The notes under the pieces: generated by a model
Told to the model about the DNA's origin: nothing
Database searches by the model: none
Seen by the model: only the letters and a program-made list of their open reading frames with translations
Shown: positions 44,200-55,207 of the stretch, in pieces
Layout: every line of letters begins with the position of its first letter
How positions within the stretch are numbered: the stretch's first letter is position 1
Program-made: the position numbers and the translations under genes
DNA from: Adiantum capillus-veneris
Taxonomy: Eukaryota > Streptophyta > Polypodiopsida > Polypodiales > Pteridaceae
Direction: 5' to 3'
Assembly (NCBI GenBank): GCA_014529385.2
Contig: CM043945.1
Coordinates: 148,229,241 to 148,293,240 of the forward strand
DNA length: 64,000 nt

Positions 44200-44805
44200 A
44201 CATTGTATAGATTGGTTGGCATCCCTGAGGCTAAACCTCTATCTTCATAGTTCTCAAGGTAAATAAAGTCATCTGCAATGAGATTATGGGTCTTGTCTGT
44301 GAAATCAGATTATCATCCCACGCACATATGCTCACTAAGTATTTCACCAGGCATGGATATTCATCTTGTTGAAAAGGATAATCTTGTGCAATTGGGGAAA
44401 CGTTCTCTACTGAGTAGGGATCACTCATGGTCAACAAAAGTATCAGCTAGTCTAATTCCTCAAAATTTTCCGCACACACTAGTTTAGATCTACCAAATCC
44501 ATTCAAAGGTTCCTTGTGAAAGACTTGAGAAAAGTAAAGAGGGTACCTCTCAATAAGTGTAGAAGTGGATGACTCTAGTGAACTATTCATATATGTGAAC
44601 AGAGATAGATTTTGATTAGGTTCAAGTAATTCTAGGGCATCCATGTGCATGATATGACATTGTGAGTTTTGTGGATTTTTTATGTCTCATTCTCGTTATA
44701 GATGGATCTTGATCTTTTACTTCCTAATTTCTTTTTCTTGGTATCTACTTTTTTGGCTAGTTTAAGTCTAAGGATATATGTAAATATATACATACATACA
44801 TATGT

Positions 44806-44844
44806 GTGTGTGTGTGTATGTATATATATATATATATATATATA
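44806..44844. repeat. (TG)n(TA)n microsatellite
   Basis: TGTGTGTGTGTGTATGTATATATA-type tract (about 8 TG and 12 TA units) in the 3' non-coding part of gypsy 1. Confidence 0.9.
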
Positions 44845-45637
44845 CCCTAAGATTGAAGAGATTTAAAGGTTGGGAAAGGAAAGATGAGTGGGAATTCACA
44901 AGAAGATACACGGTAACTTGCATTCCCCCCCTTTCTTGGGTAGATCCTACCTTCTAAAAGATGTCACTACCCTTTGAAACCAATTATTCAACTTGGTAAT
45001 AGTTGAATATTTTAGCCAATGATTTTCTATTACCTTAGGTGCCTCATCAAGTTGCAAGGGTGGCAAGCTACTTTCCTAGAAATGAACTTGAAGTGGTTCA
45101 TTAGGCAATAATTTAACAATGTGAGATGTAGATTTTTTTGTAGCTTTGTGGGGAATCACAGTAGTGGGTGGAGGTTGTGTAGAAGCTTTTACATCTATGG
45201 ATGTGTCACATGAGAAGCTAGAAGCTTTATGTGACTCCCCCCTTCTTGAGCAAGACATAATAAACTGGTCTCACTTTGGAACCCAAACCAGCTCCAAACC
45301 ACATGTGTATATTCCTTAATCTTTCCCTTCTCACAGTGTTTGATCGATTTTGGAGTTATAGGGTTTGAATCACATGCATCTGTAGGTGATAGGGAAGAAC
45401 ACATTTATATCTAGGTACCAAGATTTGATCATTTTATCATAATAGCCCTGGGATTCCAATAGCTACTTAGGAACCCAACACAATGTAACCTTGCAATTAT
45501 TAATCTAAGTGGACCTATTCTTTTGAGGTTTCTTTTGTGAATGAACTTGAAGTGTAGGAGGGTTTGGTAATGATGACTTGGGGATCCATTGGTATGTATC
45601 CTTTGTCTAATCAAGTAAGACTTGGATGTGACAATGT

Positions 45638-46240
45638 CTATAGTAGCCATGGAAGTTGAAGGCTTAGAGGGTTAACTACAAGCAAGGATGGTTCAACTCC
45701 ATGAATTTGTGACATTTCATTATCTTTTATGTTATCAAGAGGTGATAGTTTGGGTGTCACTCCTTGAGCAATAGGGTTAAGAGTTGGTTTTTGAATTTTG
45801 ATACTCTCGATCCCCCAATCGATATTACATTTAGTTGCAGACATCCAATTGCACCCTAGGTTTATGTTACCCTCCATAGTGCCAACAAGCATGAGCAAAA
45901 AACATTGAACCATGGTCCCATTGTCATGATTGACAAGAGTGTGTAGGATTCCAAAAACAATGGTCTTCTTCTTATTGAAACCCTTGACTTGGATGGTACT
46001 TGTGGATAAGGGTGGTTTCCCTAGCTGACACCACACTCCATATGATAGCAAATTATGTTGAGATCCCATGTTCAATAATGTATTATATAGTATTTTTCCA
46101 TAGGAGCTATTCAACTCAATTGGATACCTTAGGGGTGGTTTAGATTCTATAGAATTTTCATCTGATTCAACTTGGAATGAATGTGTAACTCCCAGATTAG
46201 CTTCTCGTTGGTTTCTAATATGTTGTTGTGTCGCTTTCAA
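45638..46240 (-). pseudogene. post-integrase aspartic-protease-like domain of gypsy 1
   Basis: The frame follows within about 130 bp of the integrase tail (LNGSKLKRYYDP..EELCAIHQKKAAKEQAEL) on the same strand. The central part, LLNMGSQHNLLSYGVW, fits the retropepsin LIDTGA/S-HNLIS active site with D-T-G changed to N-M-G. TIQVKGFNKKKT, then CFLLMLVGTMEGNINLGCNW and CNIDWGIESIKI match the second half (ILGxxWL..IDWxxxxI). It has 200 open codons. A protease normally lies upstream of RT, and this element has one there, so this is a second copy of the fold. The lost aspartate means no activity now. Confidence 0.65.
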
Positions 46241-46436
46241 GCTTCAATCCTGACTTGTATCTTTTTTAACTCAGCTTGTTCTTTTGCTGCTTTCTTTTGA
46301 TGGATGGCACATAATTCCTCTTGGATTAGGGGATCATAGTATCTTTTGAGTTTACTTCCATTGAGGAATGTAATGGTTTGAAACTCTGTCTAGTCTCTCC
46401 ACACAAAGAGTACCTCGTGGAGTAATTTCTCATACT

Positions 46437-47350
46437 CTAATACGGCCCTTTGCTAGCGTATTTCAATTTTTTATTTTTGTTACACACTCCATACATAAAA
46501 ACTTTATCACTAAATTTGATGTCCTTGTTCTTTAAATGGAGATCAAACCACTTCTTTCTCCTATCTTTTTCCACAATTCCGCACAACAAATTTCTTTCTT
46601 TGTTTCTCTCTTCCTCTAGCATTTCGAGGATATATAAACACTCAACTGATGGGTTACCATCCCAAACTTCTTGAGAAGCTACTTGAAGACTAGGAATGAC
46701 AAACTCCCATAGCATTATTGTTTCTTGACCATACATAATTTTAAAGGATGTGCGATCAATGGCCACTTTATAAGTGGTACAATAAGCCCATAGAGATGAT
46801 GTAAGCTTTAAGTCCCAATCTGTACAATGATCCTCTATCGTCTTAGTCAATATAGACATTAGAGTCTTGTTGGTTCTCTCAGCTTGGCCATTTTCTTGTG
46901 GATAATAAGGTGTAGACTTATGGTGGGATATCATGAAATGCGATGTGAGTTCCTTTATCACTTCATTTATAAAATGGGTAGTATCATTGTCACTCACCAT
47001 CTCAAAGGGACATCCAATTCTGTAATAATGTTTTCAAAGAGAAACTTAGTTGTTGTCTTTGTGTCAACCTTGCATGTAGCTTTAGCTTCAATCCATTTTG
47101 CCACATAGTCAGTGACTGTGATGATATATCGGGATTGAGTATTATAGGCTACAAAACTAATTGGACCTAAAAAGCCTAAGCCCCACTTTGCAAATGATTG
47201 GGTTACCTTAATAGGATGTAGAAGCATCTTATCTTTTCTTTGTGGTTTTACATAACGTTGGCATTCATTACATCCTTTTGTAAAGAGTAATGCATCGTTA
47301 AATAAAGTGGGAAACCAACAACCTAATTTCAATACCTCTCTAGCATTCAA
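46437..47350 (-). pseudogene. gypsy 1 integrase
   Basis: Two overlapping frames. 46994-47350 begins AREVLKLGCWFPTLF and has the zinc pair CNECQRYVKP. The first catalytic aspartate, in GLDFIGP, is glycine here (GLGFLGPIS). 46437-47000 carries VSDNDTTHFINEV, with the second aspartate, and PQENGQAERTNK, with the catalytic glutamate 35 residues on. SLWAYCTTYKVAIDRTSFKIMYGQE is family-typical (key block WAYCTTYK). Tail LNGSKLKRYYD near 46370 in another frame ends the chromatin-side region. Confidence 0.9.
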
Positions 47351-47373
47351 TTCTCATGAAAAGTGACCACCAA

Positions 47374-48040
47374 CTATGTCCATGTGTGCTTCTTGCGAAA
47401 TGTACAAATATTCATCCTCATGGGCACAACGTCTAAGAATTTATTTTTTCCTAGATTATAGAGAGTTCTTGCAATCAAGCAATAAGGTTTGCATTCCTTG
47501 ATTAAATTTTGAGCTAAATCCTTTTGAAGCTCTTTGGGGGGAAACCCATTAGCTAAAAAGTTGACAATCTTTTCACTCCATTCATGCATTGTCTCAAGTA
47601 TAAATAGGGAAGTGGCGGGAAATTCCACTTCATCATTGGGCATGCAAGACAAATGATCTGCCATAACATGTTTCTTGCTAGGTCTTACAACAACAATGAA
47701 ATCAAATTCGAGTAGAATTAACAACCATCACGTAATCCTTCCCATGGGATATGGCTTGTTCACTAGATGCAACAACGCATGATGATCAACATAAAACACA
47801 AACTTGGTAGCAAGAAGGTAACATCAAAATTTATTTACAACATAAATCATAGCTAGACCTTCTTGCTTTGTAGTGGTGTAGTTCTTCTCTACATCATTTA
47901 ATTGGTGGCTTGCAAAGCTAATAGGTTAGTCTACTTTATGTTCTCCTAGTTGAGTTAGAACACACCCAATATAAAAGTTTGATGCATCAATATGCACATG
48001 GAAAATTACGTTTTGATCAAGCACTTGTAGGATTGGAACA
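47374..48040 (-). pseudogene. gypsy 1 RNase H and integrase entry region
   Basis: The frame near 47940-48000 gives VHIDASNFYIGCVLTQLGEHK, with the catalytic aspartate in HIDAS. It continues PISFASHQLNDVEKNYTTTKQEGLAM, with the second region, and FVFYVDHHALLHLVNKP. The frame 47374-47724 continues LILLEFDFIVVVRPSK and ADHLSCMP, the family-typical end, followed by EFPATSLF and the spacer leading to the integrase zinc domain. Stops lie after VD and KF. Confidence 0.8.
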
Positions 48041-48044
48041 CTCC

Positions 48045-49244
48045 TCAATCCATTGAAACACGATAAGAAGCTTGTACAATGGGCAAGCTATCACAGTGAA
48101 GTTTAAAATAAACCACAAAATAGAACCAACATGGCCCATGAATCTTTGAACTCCCCTCATAGTTTGTAGGTGGTGGTAAATTTAAAATGGCTTTAATTTT
48201 TCTCTCATCTGTGGAAATCCCATTCTTAGACACTATATTATGTCCTAAAATGACTCCATGCTCAATTCAGAATTGGAATTTGCAAGGGTTCAACAAAATG
48301 CAATACAATTTGCACATTTCAAACACTTTTTGTAAATGTGATAGATGTGTCTCCTGAGAGTAATAAACACAAAGGTAGCCTAGGAAAGCTTCATGTGACA
48401 CCAAGACCAGAAGAGGGCCCAATGAGTCACCACTACCAAGCAACTCTCTTGAAGGATTAGATGGAGGACCACCAACCAGAAGAGCGAGTGTCGGAGAATA
48501 ATCGTAGAGCCAGACCAACTAATTTTTGACAATAGGTCAAAAAATGCAATGGATATGGGGATCCATATGACCACCTAGCAAGCTTCAAGCAAGTACTAAG
48601 AGAAAAGAGAATATGAGACCTCCATACTCAATTTGAAGGATTTGGAACTACTCTGGAAGGTAAGGCATTAACATGGTTTTATACCACATCTCTTGAATCC
48701 ATTACATATCTATAGATATTGGCTATGAGATTTGTTGCTCCCTTAAATATTCCTTGAATAAAGTGTTTATTATATGTTACAATGTAACAAGGGAATTTGT
48801 CAAGCCAAAGACCATAACACAAAATGCAAACACTCCAAATTTGGTTATAAAAGTAGTTTTAGCTTGATCCTCTAGTGCAATCGTGGTTTGATTATAACCA
48901 GAGTACCTATCTAAAAATCTATACGCTTACTTTCCTACAACTCTTTCAAGCACATGTTTTGAATATGGCAAGGGATAATGATCTCTCCTAGTGGCCGCAT
49001 TAACCTTCTTGAAGTCTACGCACACTCTTAGTTTCCCATTCTTTTTTGGCACAATGACTATCTGAAAAATCCATTCCAAGTTCTCAATAGGATATATGAA
49101 TACACATTGAATAAGTTTTTCAATCTCTTCTTGAACAATCTTTGAATACTTAGGATTCATTAGGTAAGGTTGTTGTTGGACTGGTTTAGCAATGTTAAGC
49201 ATGGGAATTGTGTGTTGAACCATAAAACTTAGAATGCCCTTCAT
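48045..49244 (-). pseudogene. gypsy 1 reverse transcriptase, interrupted
   Basis: Start piece (48927-49244) has HTIPMLNIAKPVQQQPY, VPKKNGKLRVCVDFKKVN and RRDHYPLP. It continues to about 48740 with FLDRYSGYNQTTIA and EDQAKTTFITKFGVFAF. It is then interrupted by an antisense gag fragment. It resumes near 48390 with FLGYLCVYYSQETHLSHL, where the catalytic LDD is LGY, so both aspartates are lost by single-base changes. KVFEMCKLYCILLNPCKFQF and ISTDERKIKAILNLPPPTN complete the thumb. Several stops. Confidence 0.85.
48400..48740 (+). pseudogene. antisense gypsy gag capsid fragment inside the RT
   Basis: On the plus strand, opposite to the surrounding element, one frame reads CNGYGDPYDHLASFKQVLR, a stop, then DLHTQFEGFGTTLEGKALTWF and LESITYL. 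This is the retrotransposon gag pattern (DPxDHLxxFxxxL..LEGKAxxWF). It lies exactly between RT blocks that should be adjacent, so it is an insertion or a recombination product rather than chance. No terminal structures or target duplication were seen. Confidence 0.75.
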
Positions 49245-50152
49245 GTCATGATATATCCAAGAGAATATATCTTGAATACTTTGAGAAGCTCTTTGAGTAT
49301 AGACTCTTCAGTCTAAGTAAGGTCTTGAGCAATAAAAGCTGGTTTAGACTCCTCAACGGGTTTCTGCTAATTCTTTCTCCTTAGCTACCGCCGGAACATC
49401 ATATACTCCACTACTTTCATCAATAGGCATTCGTTGGGCTTTGGCATAAACAAAAAAAAATTCCCCTGTGGTATAAGATTAAAAATTTTTCAGGTGCAAG
49501 ATGTAAGTCTATAGGCTCCTCTTCAGTTAAGGCATTTGCTTGAATTTCCGACTCCTTTTATTGTTGAGCTAACTCTTAATTTTGATGTTGTCTTTCAATA
49601 CGACTCATTTTTGGCTTCTCTATAATCTCTAATTGTGCAAGATCAAGGGGTCCCAGACCACATGACACTCTGGAGATATTCACCCCAATTGTCTACCAAC
49701 TTTCTCAATGAGCATCACATGCCCCACTGAGCCGTTTTGTGGTAAATCTCTTTTCAATATCCTCTCACATATATTTGCTCTTACTCCTCTTGTCTTATTT
49801 TTGGTTTGAGGTTGCTTTTGGCATGGATTCACTGGATTTGTCCTCATTTATGTCCTCTTCACTCTAGGATACATCCTTATAGGGTGAAAGCATGTTAACC
49901 TGTCATGCTTTTTCATGTCCTGGACAATGCTAACTAGCATAATTTTGACATATGCTAACTAGTACAATAACTTGAGCTACATCTCCAAGATCTATGACAT
50001 ATGATATATCAATAGAAAGCACTTGAAACAAGCAATCCAAATGTACAACCTCTGACAAATTTTGATATTATTTGTAAAAAATTTACCGGACGCCAAACTT
50101 TTTGAAGATGTGCTAACTTGAAACTGCTAACTAGCACAAAAAGCACGACAAG

Positions 50153-50647
50153 TTAACATGCTTCCACCCTATAGGATGTGGTACTTGGCCTCGAGGGTTT
50201 TGTTTCCTGACTTGTGCTGATATGCGAGTAAAATTCCCATTCAAACTCATAATCAATTTCTGTCAGTGATTCAGTCTTTGAGTTACATTGATCACAATCT
50301 TGCGAGGCACTAGTAGCTTGGATGTCATACAGGTCTCCACTCTTCATATCCTCAAAAGGTCTATGCATTGCACTTATCATATTCATGGGTGCAACCTGGA
50401 GTATTCTTTTTCCCTCAGGTGTTACCCAAGTTGTTCCTCTACTATCCCAAGTGTCAATGATTGTTGCAAGGTGTACCCAATCAACGTTGTCCAACTCAGC
50501 CATTCTAGATAGGACATACATATGAGGAGAGTCCTCCCCAATATCTTTGTCCATTTTACATGTGTAAGAATACTTCAATGGAGCTGAGTGAATGGTGGTG
50601 TTTGATGGATTGTCAATAATAAATATGTTCATAAAGGATGCGCTCAA
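50153..50647 (-). pseudogene. gypsy 1 protease-RT linker ORF
   Basis: 164 open codons between protease and RT with no domain I can name. It is acidic, with CDQCNSKTESLTEIDYEFE near the end. It lies directly downstream of the protease piece on the same strand, the usual place of a long acidic linker in this type of gypsy element. Confidence 0.5.
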
Positions 50648-50685
50648 CTGCTTACAAGATCAACTCGGATGATGGAGTCTTGGAA

Positions 50686-51018
50686 CTATAAATAGACATG
50701 GCTTCTAGACTCATGCACCATTTTTGCTTCCCTCTTGAAAGGACGCCCTAAGATCATCTCAAATGACATAGGATGCTTGGAAAAATCCATACTGATGAAG
50801 GTATTCCTTACCTTGTGTCCAATGAACTTGATCATGAGATCTTTCAATACGTCAATAGGCGTGACAATAGATCCATTGGCCATTTTTACCACTACATTTG
50901 GGACTTCAAGATGAGGTCTTTCCATAAGTTGCCAACAGCTTTTTGTTACAATGCTCACTCTTGCACCACCATTAAGGATTCCATTCAAAGTTAATCCTTG
51001 TACAATAGGCATAGTCAA
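50686..51018 (-). pseudogene. gypsy 1 protease (retropepsin-like)
   Basis: ILNGGARVSIVTKSC occupies the place of the family DGGA/SGVNIIT active site, with the catalytic aspartate changed to asparagine. VKMANGSIVTPIDVLKDLMI and MILGRPFKREAKM (the ILGRP(F/W) flap-proximal block) follow in proper order. The open frame is 110 codons. Confidence 0.8.
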
Positions 51019-51877
51019 AACCTTGTGAAATTGATAAGGAATCTATACCCCCCAAGGTCCACCTAATAACCGCAAAAAAGAGGAACATGGATTTCTCTAC
51101 TATTGCCAACGTGCCAATGACCAAAAGTGTGGTAAACGTGCAAAAAAAGGAGGTAGTTATTGTAGAAGTGCCAACACTTATTGATGAGAGAATTTTTTAC
51201 TTTGCAATATCCTCTAGAGCTTCTTGATAAATTTCACAAGAAGGTATTCTATATCTTTAATGCAACCTTCAATCTTAATGATCTTCAAGCCATACTTTGA
51301 TATTCAAAAAGTCATAGACTTAGATTTTTAGCTTAGAAAATAGGATTATAAATAACCTTAATGAGGGTCATGACCCTATGAGTAGATCCCCTCTCGTTAC
51401 TTGTATCTCATCTCTCACATAGCATCCCATCAATATATGCTTGAGTAGAGAACTAGGGGTAGTCACCAAAAATAATGAGATTCACACTTTTGGTGTAAGA
51501 GAAGATTTGATGCTACACATTTGTATATGCAAGAAAGTGGGTGCGCACATCTCAAATTCTCTATTGTACATGCTCTTCCATCATCAGTAAGATCATTGTG
51601 GTAGGCTGAACTTTAGTTCTATGTTGAAAAATGCCCGAAGAGCCAGGAATAGCTCTGGATCCCCACACAATTTAGATACGATAGTGGTTCTGACTTTAGA
51701 AGCCATGAAATCCGTTAATTTGGCGATGTTCAAGGAACTTTGGAAAAACTCTTTGAAAAGAAGGGAAAACTATAGTGCAATACATGATAGTAGAGCTGGA
51801 AAAATAAGCACTAGACTGAAAAAATGAGACTGAAAGTGCTTAATTGTGGTGAAAAGGGTTAAGGATTAAGACCAACC
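51019..51877. other. upstream of gypsy 1 protease, gag not recognised
   Basis: Expected position of gag and 5' LTR on the minus strand. I find neither a capsid pattern nor a zinc knuckle in any frame. Confidence 0.45.
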
Positions 51878-51976
51878 CCTCTCTCTCTCTCTTTCTCTCT
51901 CTCTTCTCACCTCCCTCCCCTTACCACATGGAAAGCGCCACCCCCCTCTCTTTTTCTCTTTCGCCTTAACCTGCAT

Positions 51977-52014
<38 letters not shown>

Positions 52015-52113
52015 CCCCCCCCCCCCCCCCCCCCCCCCTCCTCCTCTTCTCCCATGGTCCTTCCTGCCCCTCTCACTCTCTCTCTCCCCATATGTGGAAC
52101 TCGTGAGAGCTGG

Positions 52114-52211
<98 letters not shown>

Positions 52212-52231
52212 CCCTTCCCCCATGGGAAGTT

Positions 52232-52310
<79 letters not shown>

Positions 52311-52328
52311 CTTCCCCCATGGGAAGTT

Positions 52329-52417
<89 letters not shown>

Positions 52418-52463
52418 CCCCCCATTTTCCCTTGTGGGAAGTGCCATCCCACTCCTTCCATGG

Positions 52464-52545
<82 letters not shown>
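51878..52545. repeat. large (CT)n array with 27-nt C run and 100-bp higher-order repeat
   Basis: CT runs at about 51978-52010, 52114-52208, 52233-52306, 52333-52413 and 52467-52543. A C run occupies 52012-52038. The spacer CCCTTCCCCCATGGGAAGTT occurs at about 52209 and 52309, with a diverged third version (TTCCCTTGTGGGAAGTGCC) near 52427, giving a period of about 100 bp. Long serine-leucine or arginine-glutamate ORFs in it are artefacts. Confidence 0.95.
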
Positions 52546-53600
52546 CCTGTGGGCCCTGTAATGCCTATGGCTCCGCAGTGGAGCAAAAGCGGTACGGGAA
52601 TGAATACCTTCACACTTCCCTACATTATATGAAGCAACAATGTATAAGAAGACATAATAGATAGTACATAGGGATAGAACACCATATTATTCATTGATAC
52701 ACAGAGCAGAACACATGATTACATGAGAATGATATATTGATTGATTGATATATATCCCCACAATGACTGGTATGTCCCCCAAATATACCCGTTGCTCCAG
52801 TGCAGATCGAAACGGTGTAAAACCAGTCTTGTCCCATGATATCCCGTGAAGAACTGTCCATAGCCGCATGAAGTCCTAGTCCGCAGAGTCTGCACATCCG
52901 CAATGTGCGGCTCATGCCGTAACACCTGGTACGCACGATGGACTGTGCGAAGCCACAACTTTAGCCTCTCCATATCGAAGGCTCCACTCATTGCTCCTGC
53001 TCATGCTCTGGTGACGATGCAATGTCAATGTAGCCGCAACCCCGCAAATCTTACCGATGAGCCCTGTTAACCTTCTCCATCAACTACAGCTCTATCTCAA
53101 GCTGCTTTGGCCAAGATTCCCAGAAGGAACTGTGTTGGTAGGGAGACAGACTAAGGAGCCTGGTGTAAAGGAGCAAGAGGGGTAATACCGAGCTAGGTAT
53201 CAATTTAGAGCGGGCCAAAATGACGAACAAGACGGGAGACTTAGTGAAAAATAATGAGCAAGTGTTGCCGCCCAAAAACTGATCCTACATCCCTCCTTAC
53301 GAAGACGATGAATTACTCGTTGCAACAAGAGACACGGGCTTTGGCTTTAGAAGATTCTTTGGTAGCTTGTGCCCAATTAGAAATATCAAAACCTTCTTGC
53401 ACAATGCCCTTACCTCTGTCATTGGTAGGCGGCTGAGGCTGGCACACCACGAGCTATTGTGCTTGTTGCTGAGTTACCGCCACATTGGTTAACATTGATC
53501 TCCAATTTTGCATTTGGCCCTCCCAAAAAGTGTACAAGAACTGCTACATTTCCACTGCCAGTCCATCAAGATCATTCAAATTGATTAGCACATCTCTTGC
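52546..53600. other. non-coding stretch, no gene recognised
   Basis: Less AT-rich than its surroundings. Overlapping minus-strand frames of 60-90 codons (52687-52991) share no known motif. It may be the 3' end or LTR of gypsy 2. Confidence 0.4.
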
Positions 53601-53630
53601 ATGTGACTCTAAATAATTTGCCAGGCCATT

Positions 53631-54011
53631 CTATGTGCGCAAGAGAAGACGATTATCTTGAATAGAGGAGACAAGGATAGAGTTAGCCTCTCTCAGAGCT
53701 TGCATCTCACCAAAATATTGTTGGGTTGTATTGTGCAGTGCTGTGTTTTGGCCCTCTAGCTCCACATTGCAGGCCTGCAAGGCTGCCACCTGCGATTCGA
53801 GCTCGGTGACTCGTGCCTCAGTCGTCGGTGCTGGCCAAACTGCTCGCAAGGATTCCGCCATGCGCTGCAAAAATGTTCCGCACACCTGGAGTTGATCAGA
53901 AGGATTTACGGTTTGAGCTTCCCAAGAAAAAGGGGTTGGAGTCGTCTCCACCGCATCAGTTGCTACCCGGACAGCTTCTGGATTTTTTTGGTTACAAGGA
54001 AATGTCCGCAC
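53631..54011 (-). CDS. coiled-coil ORF downstream of gypsy 2 integrase
   Basis: 126 open codons. The second half has EARVTELESQVAALQACNVELEGQ (key part VTELESQVAALQ), with heptad-like spacing of leucine and valine that predicts a coiled coil, and a glutamine-asparagine-rich end. I recognise no family. Its position after the integrase on the same strand suggests a 3' additional ORF of the element, or the C-terminal end of a neighbouring gag. It may be a chance open frame. Confidence 0.4.
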   Translation of the reverse strand: MRTFPCNQKNPEAVRVATDAVETTPTPFSWEAQTVNPSDQLQVCGTFLQRMAESLRAVWPAPTTEARVTELESQVAALQACNVELEGQNTALHNTTQQYFGEMQALREANSILVSSIQDNRLLLRT

Positions 54012-55207
54012 CTGCAGAGCCAGTCCCCTCAGGGTTTGAAGTTATCGTACGCTCCTGCATTCTTCGTCGCCATTGCACAACTACGAAATCCTCAGGCAAC
54101 CTGCCTCACCCCAAAGATGGTGTCAACACAGGAGGTGGTGTAGAAAGCAAGACTTCCTCCCCCCCGTCCTCTCTTTCTGCTTGTGTGAGGCAACTCCTCA
54201 GTTGTGCATCACTTTGAGCCCCTCCTGGAAGAGTGGTACTGCAGGCCATGAATCAATCATCCTCAAAATGACACCAAGGTCTTAGGGCAAGAGGAAAAAC
54301 TTATTCTAAGGAAAACACCAATGTCAAAAGTTGCCCCACCTTTGTATTAGTCGGCCTACTGCACCTCATCTACCCTCCTACTCATTGACACTCAGCCAGT
54401 AATAACTGTTCCCTGACGATTGCTGCCCAAGCCACAAGCCCAAAATTGGATGAATGCAACACATTGCGAGTTTTAGTAGAGATGGTATAAGTTTTGGCCT
54501 ACAGCCAAATATCTTCCAAAAAACCAGCGATAAGCATCCCTAATCGCTCCATCAGTGAGTGATGATAGTTTGTATTCCCCTTTCACTTTCAAGCCAAATT
54601 CAAGCTCTGTGTCCGCAACATGAATAACGTGTGAAGCATGAGCAACGCCATCGATAGGCAGGCAATAGCATCTTGAGATCCTTTCTACTGTTAACTAAAC
54701 CCTCTGATTGTTTATTTCGGGCCATATTGCAAAGAGCCAATTGTTCAAGCAATGCAATGGACTGCGAGTGAATAGGAATGCTTTGCTAGTCGAGGTTGGA
54801 AAAGAATTGCAGCCGCAAATCCTGCAACCATGCGTCCACCCAGTCTGAGAGCTAGTTGTTGCACAGGTGTGAAGGGAATGCACTGAAGCAAGGAAGCTAT
54901 CAGGGTGGCAAGAGCACACAGAAGCACATAGAAATGCTGATATATAGTAGTACGAAATCTCTGCAAACAGCACAAACAGAGTATAAGGAATCTTCTGCAT
55001 GCACGAAACCACTCACCATTCACCAGAACAACAATCACCTCCCCTTGCCAAATAAAAGGAAGTGACTCCATGTGACTTAAAGATTCAAAATAGGAAAGAC
55101 CATCATAATTTCAGCTTCTTGGGCATCTGTCCAAGACGAGAATTAAATACAAGAACCAATTGGCCCCGCAAAAATTACCGCGATTTGGGTCGGTCCAGCC
55201 ATTTGTT
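54012..55207. other. between gypsy 2 integrase and coiled-coil ORF
   Basis: Broken minus-strand frames without known motifs, probably the integrase tail and 3' non-coding part of gypsy 2. Confidence 0.4.

Larger units (their letters stand above)
44200..51018 (-). mobile_element. Ty3/gypsy element 1, decayed, with post-integrase ORF
   Basis: Minus-strand order is protease (51018), a linker ORF, RT (49244 to about 48.05 kb), RNase H (about 48.0-47.55 kb), integrase (47350-46437), then an extra aspartic-protease-like domain (46240-45638) and weakly coding DNA to about 44.2 kb. This is Ty3/gypsy order; integrase and RNase H wording resembles the Athila/Tat side of plant gypsy elements. Gag and both LTRs were not recognised. 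An antisense gag fragment interrupts the RT. The first integrase aspartate and both RT aspartates are lost, so it is dead. Confidence 0.85.

Noticed and set aside
42636-48740. Plus-strand zinc knuckle (42.6 kb) and plus-strand gag core (48.4 kb) as one gag gene
   Set aside because: They are in the wrong order for one plus-strand gene (knuckle upstream of capsid) and 6 kb apart with a minus-strand element between them.
51966-52632. ORFs of 137-215 codons of RERERE or SLSLSL
   Set aside because: Pure microsatellite translation open in several frames on both strands; not genes.
52687-52991. Overlapping minus-strand ORFs of 60-90 codons
   Set aside because: Three frames are open over the same DNA and none has a recognisable motif, so there is no reason to prefer one.
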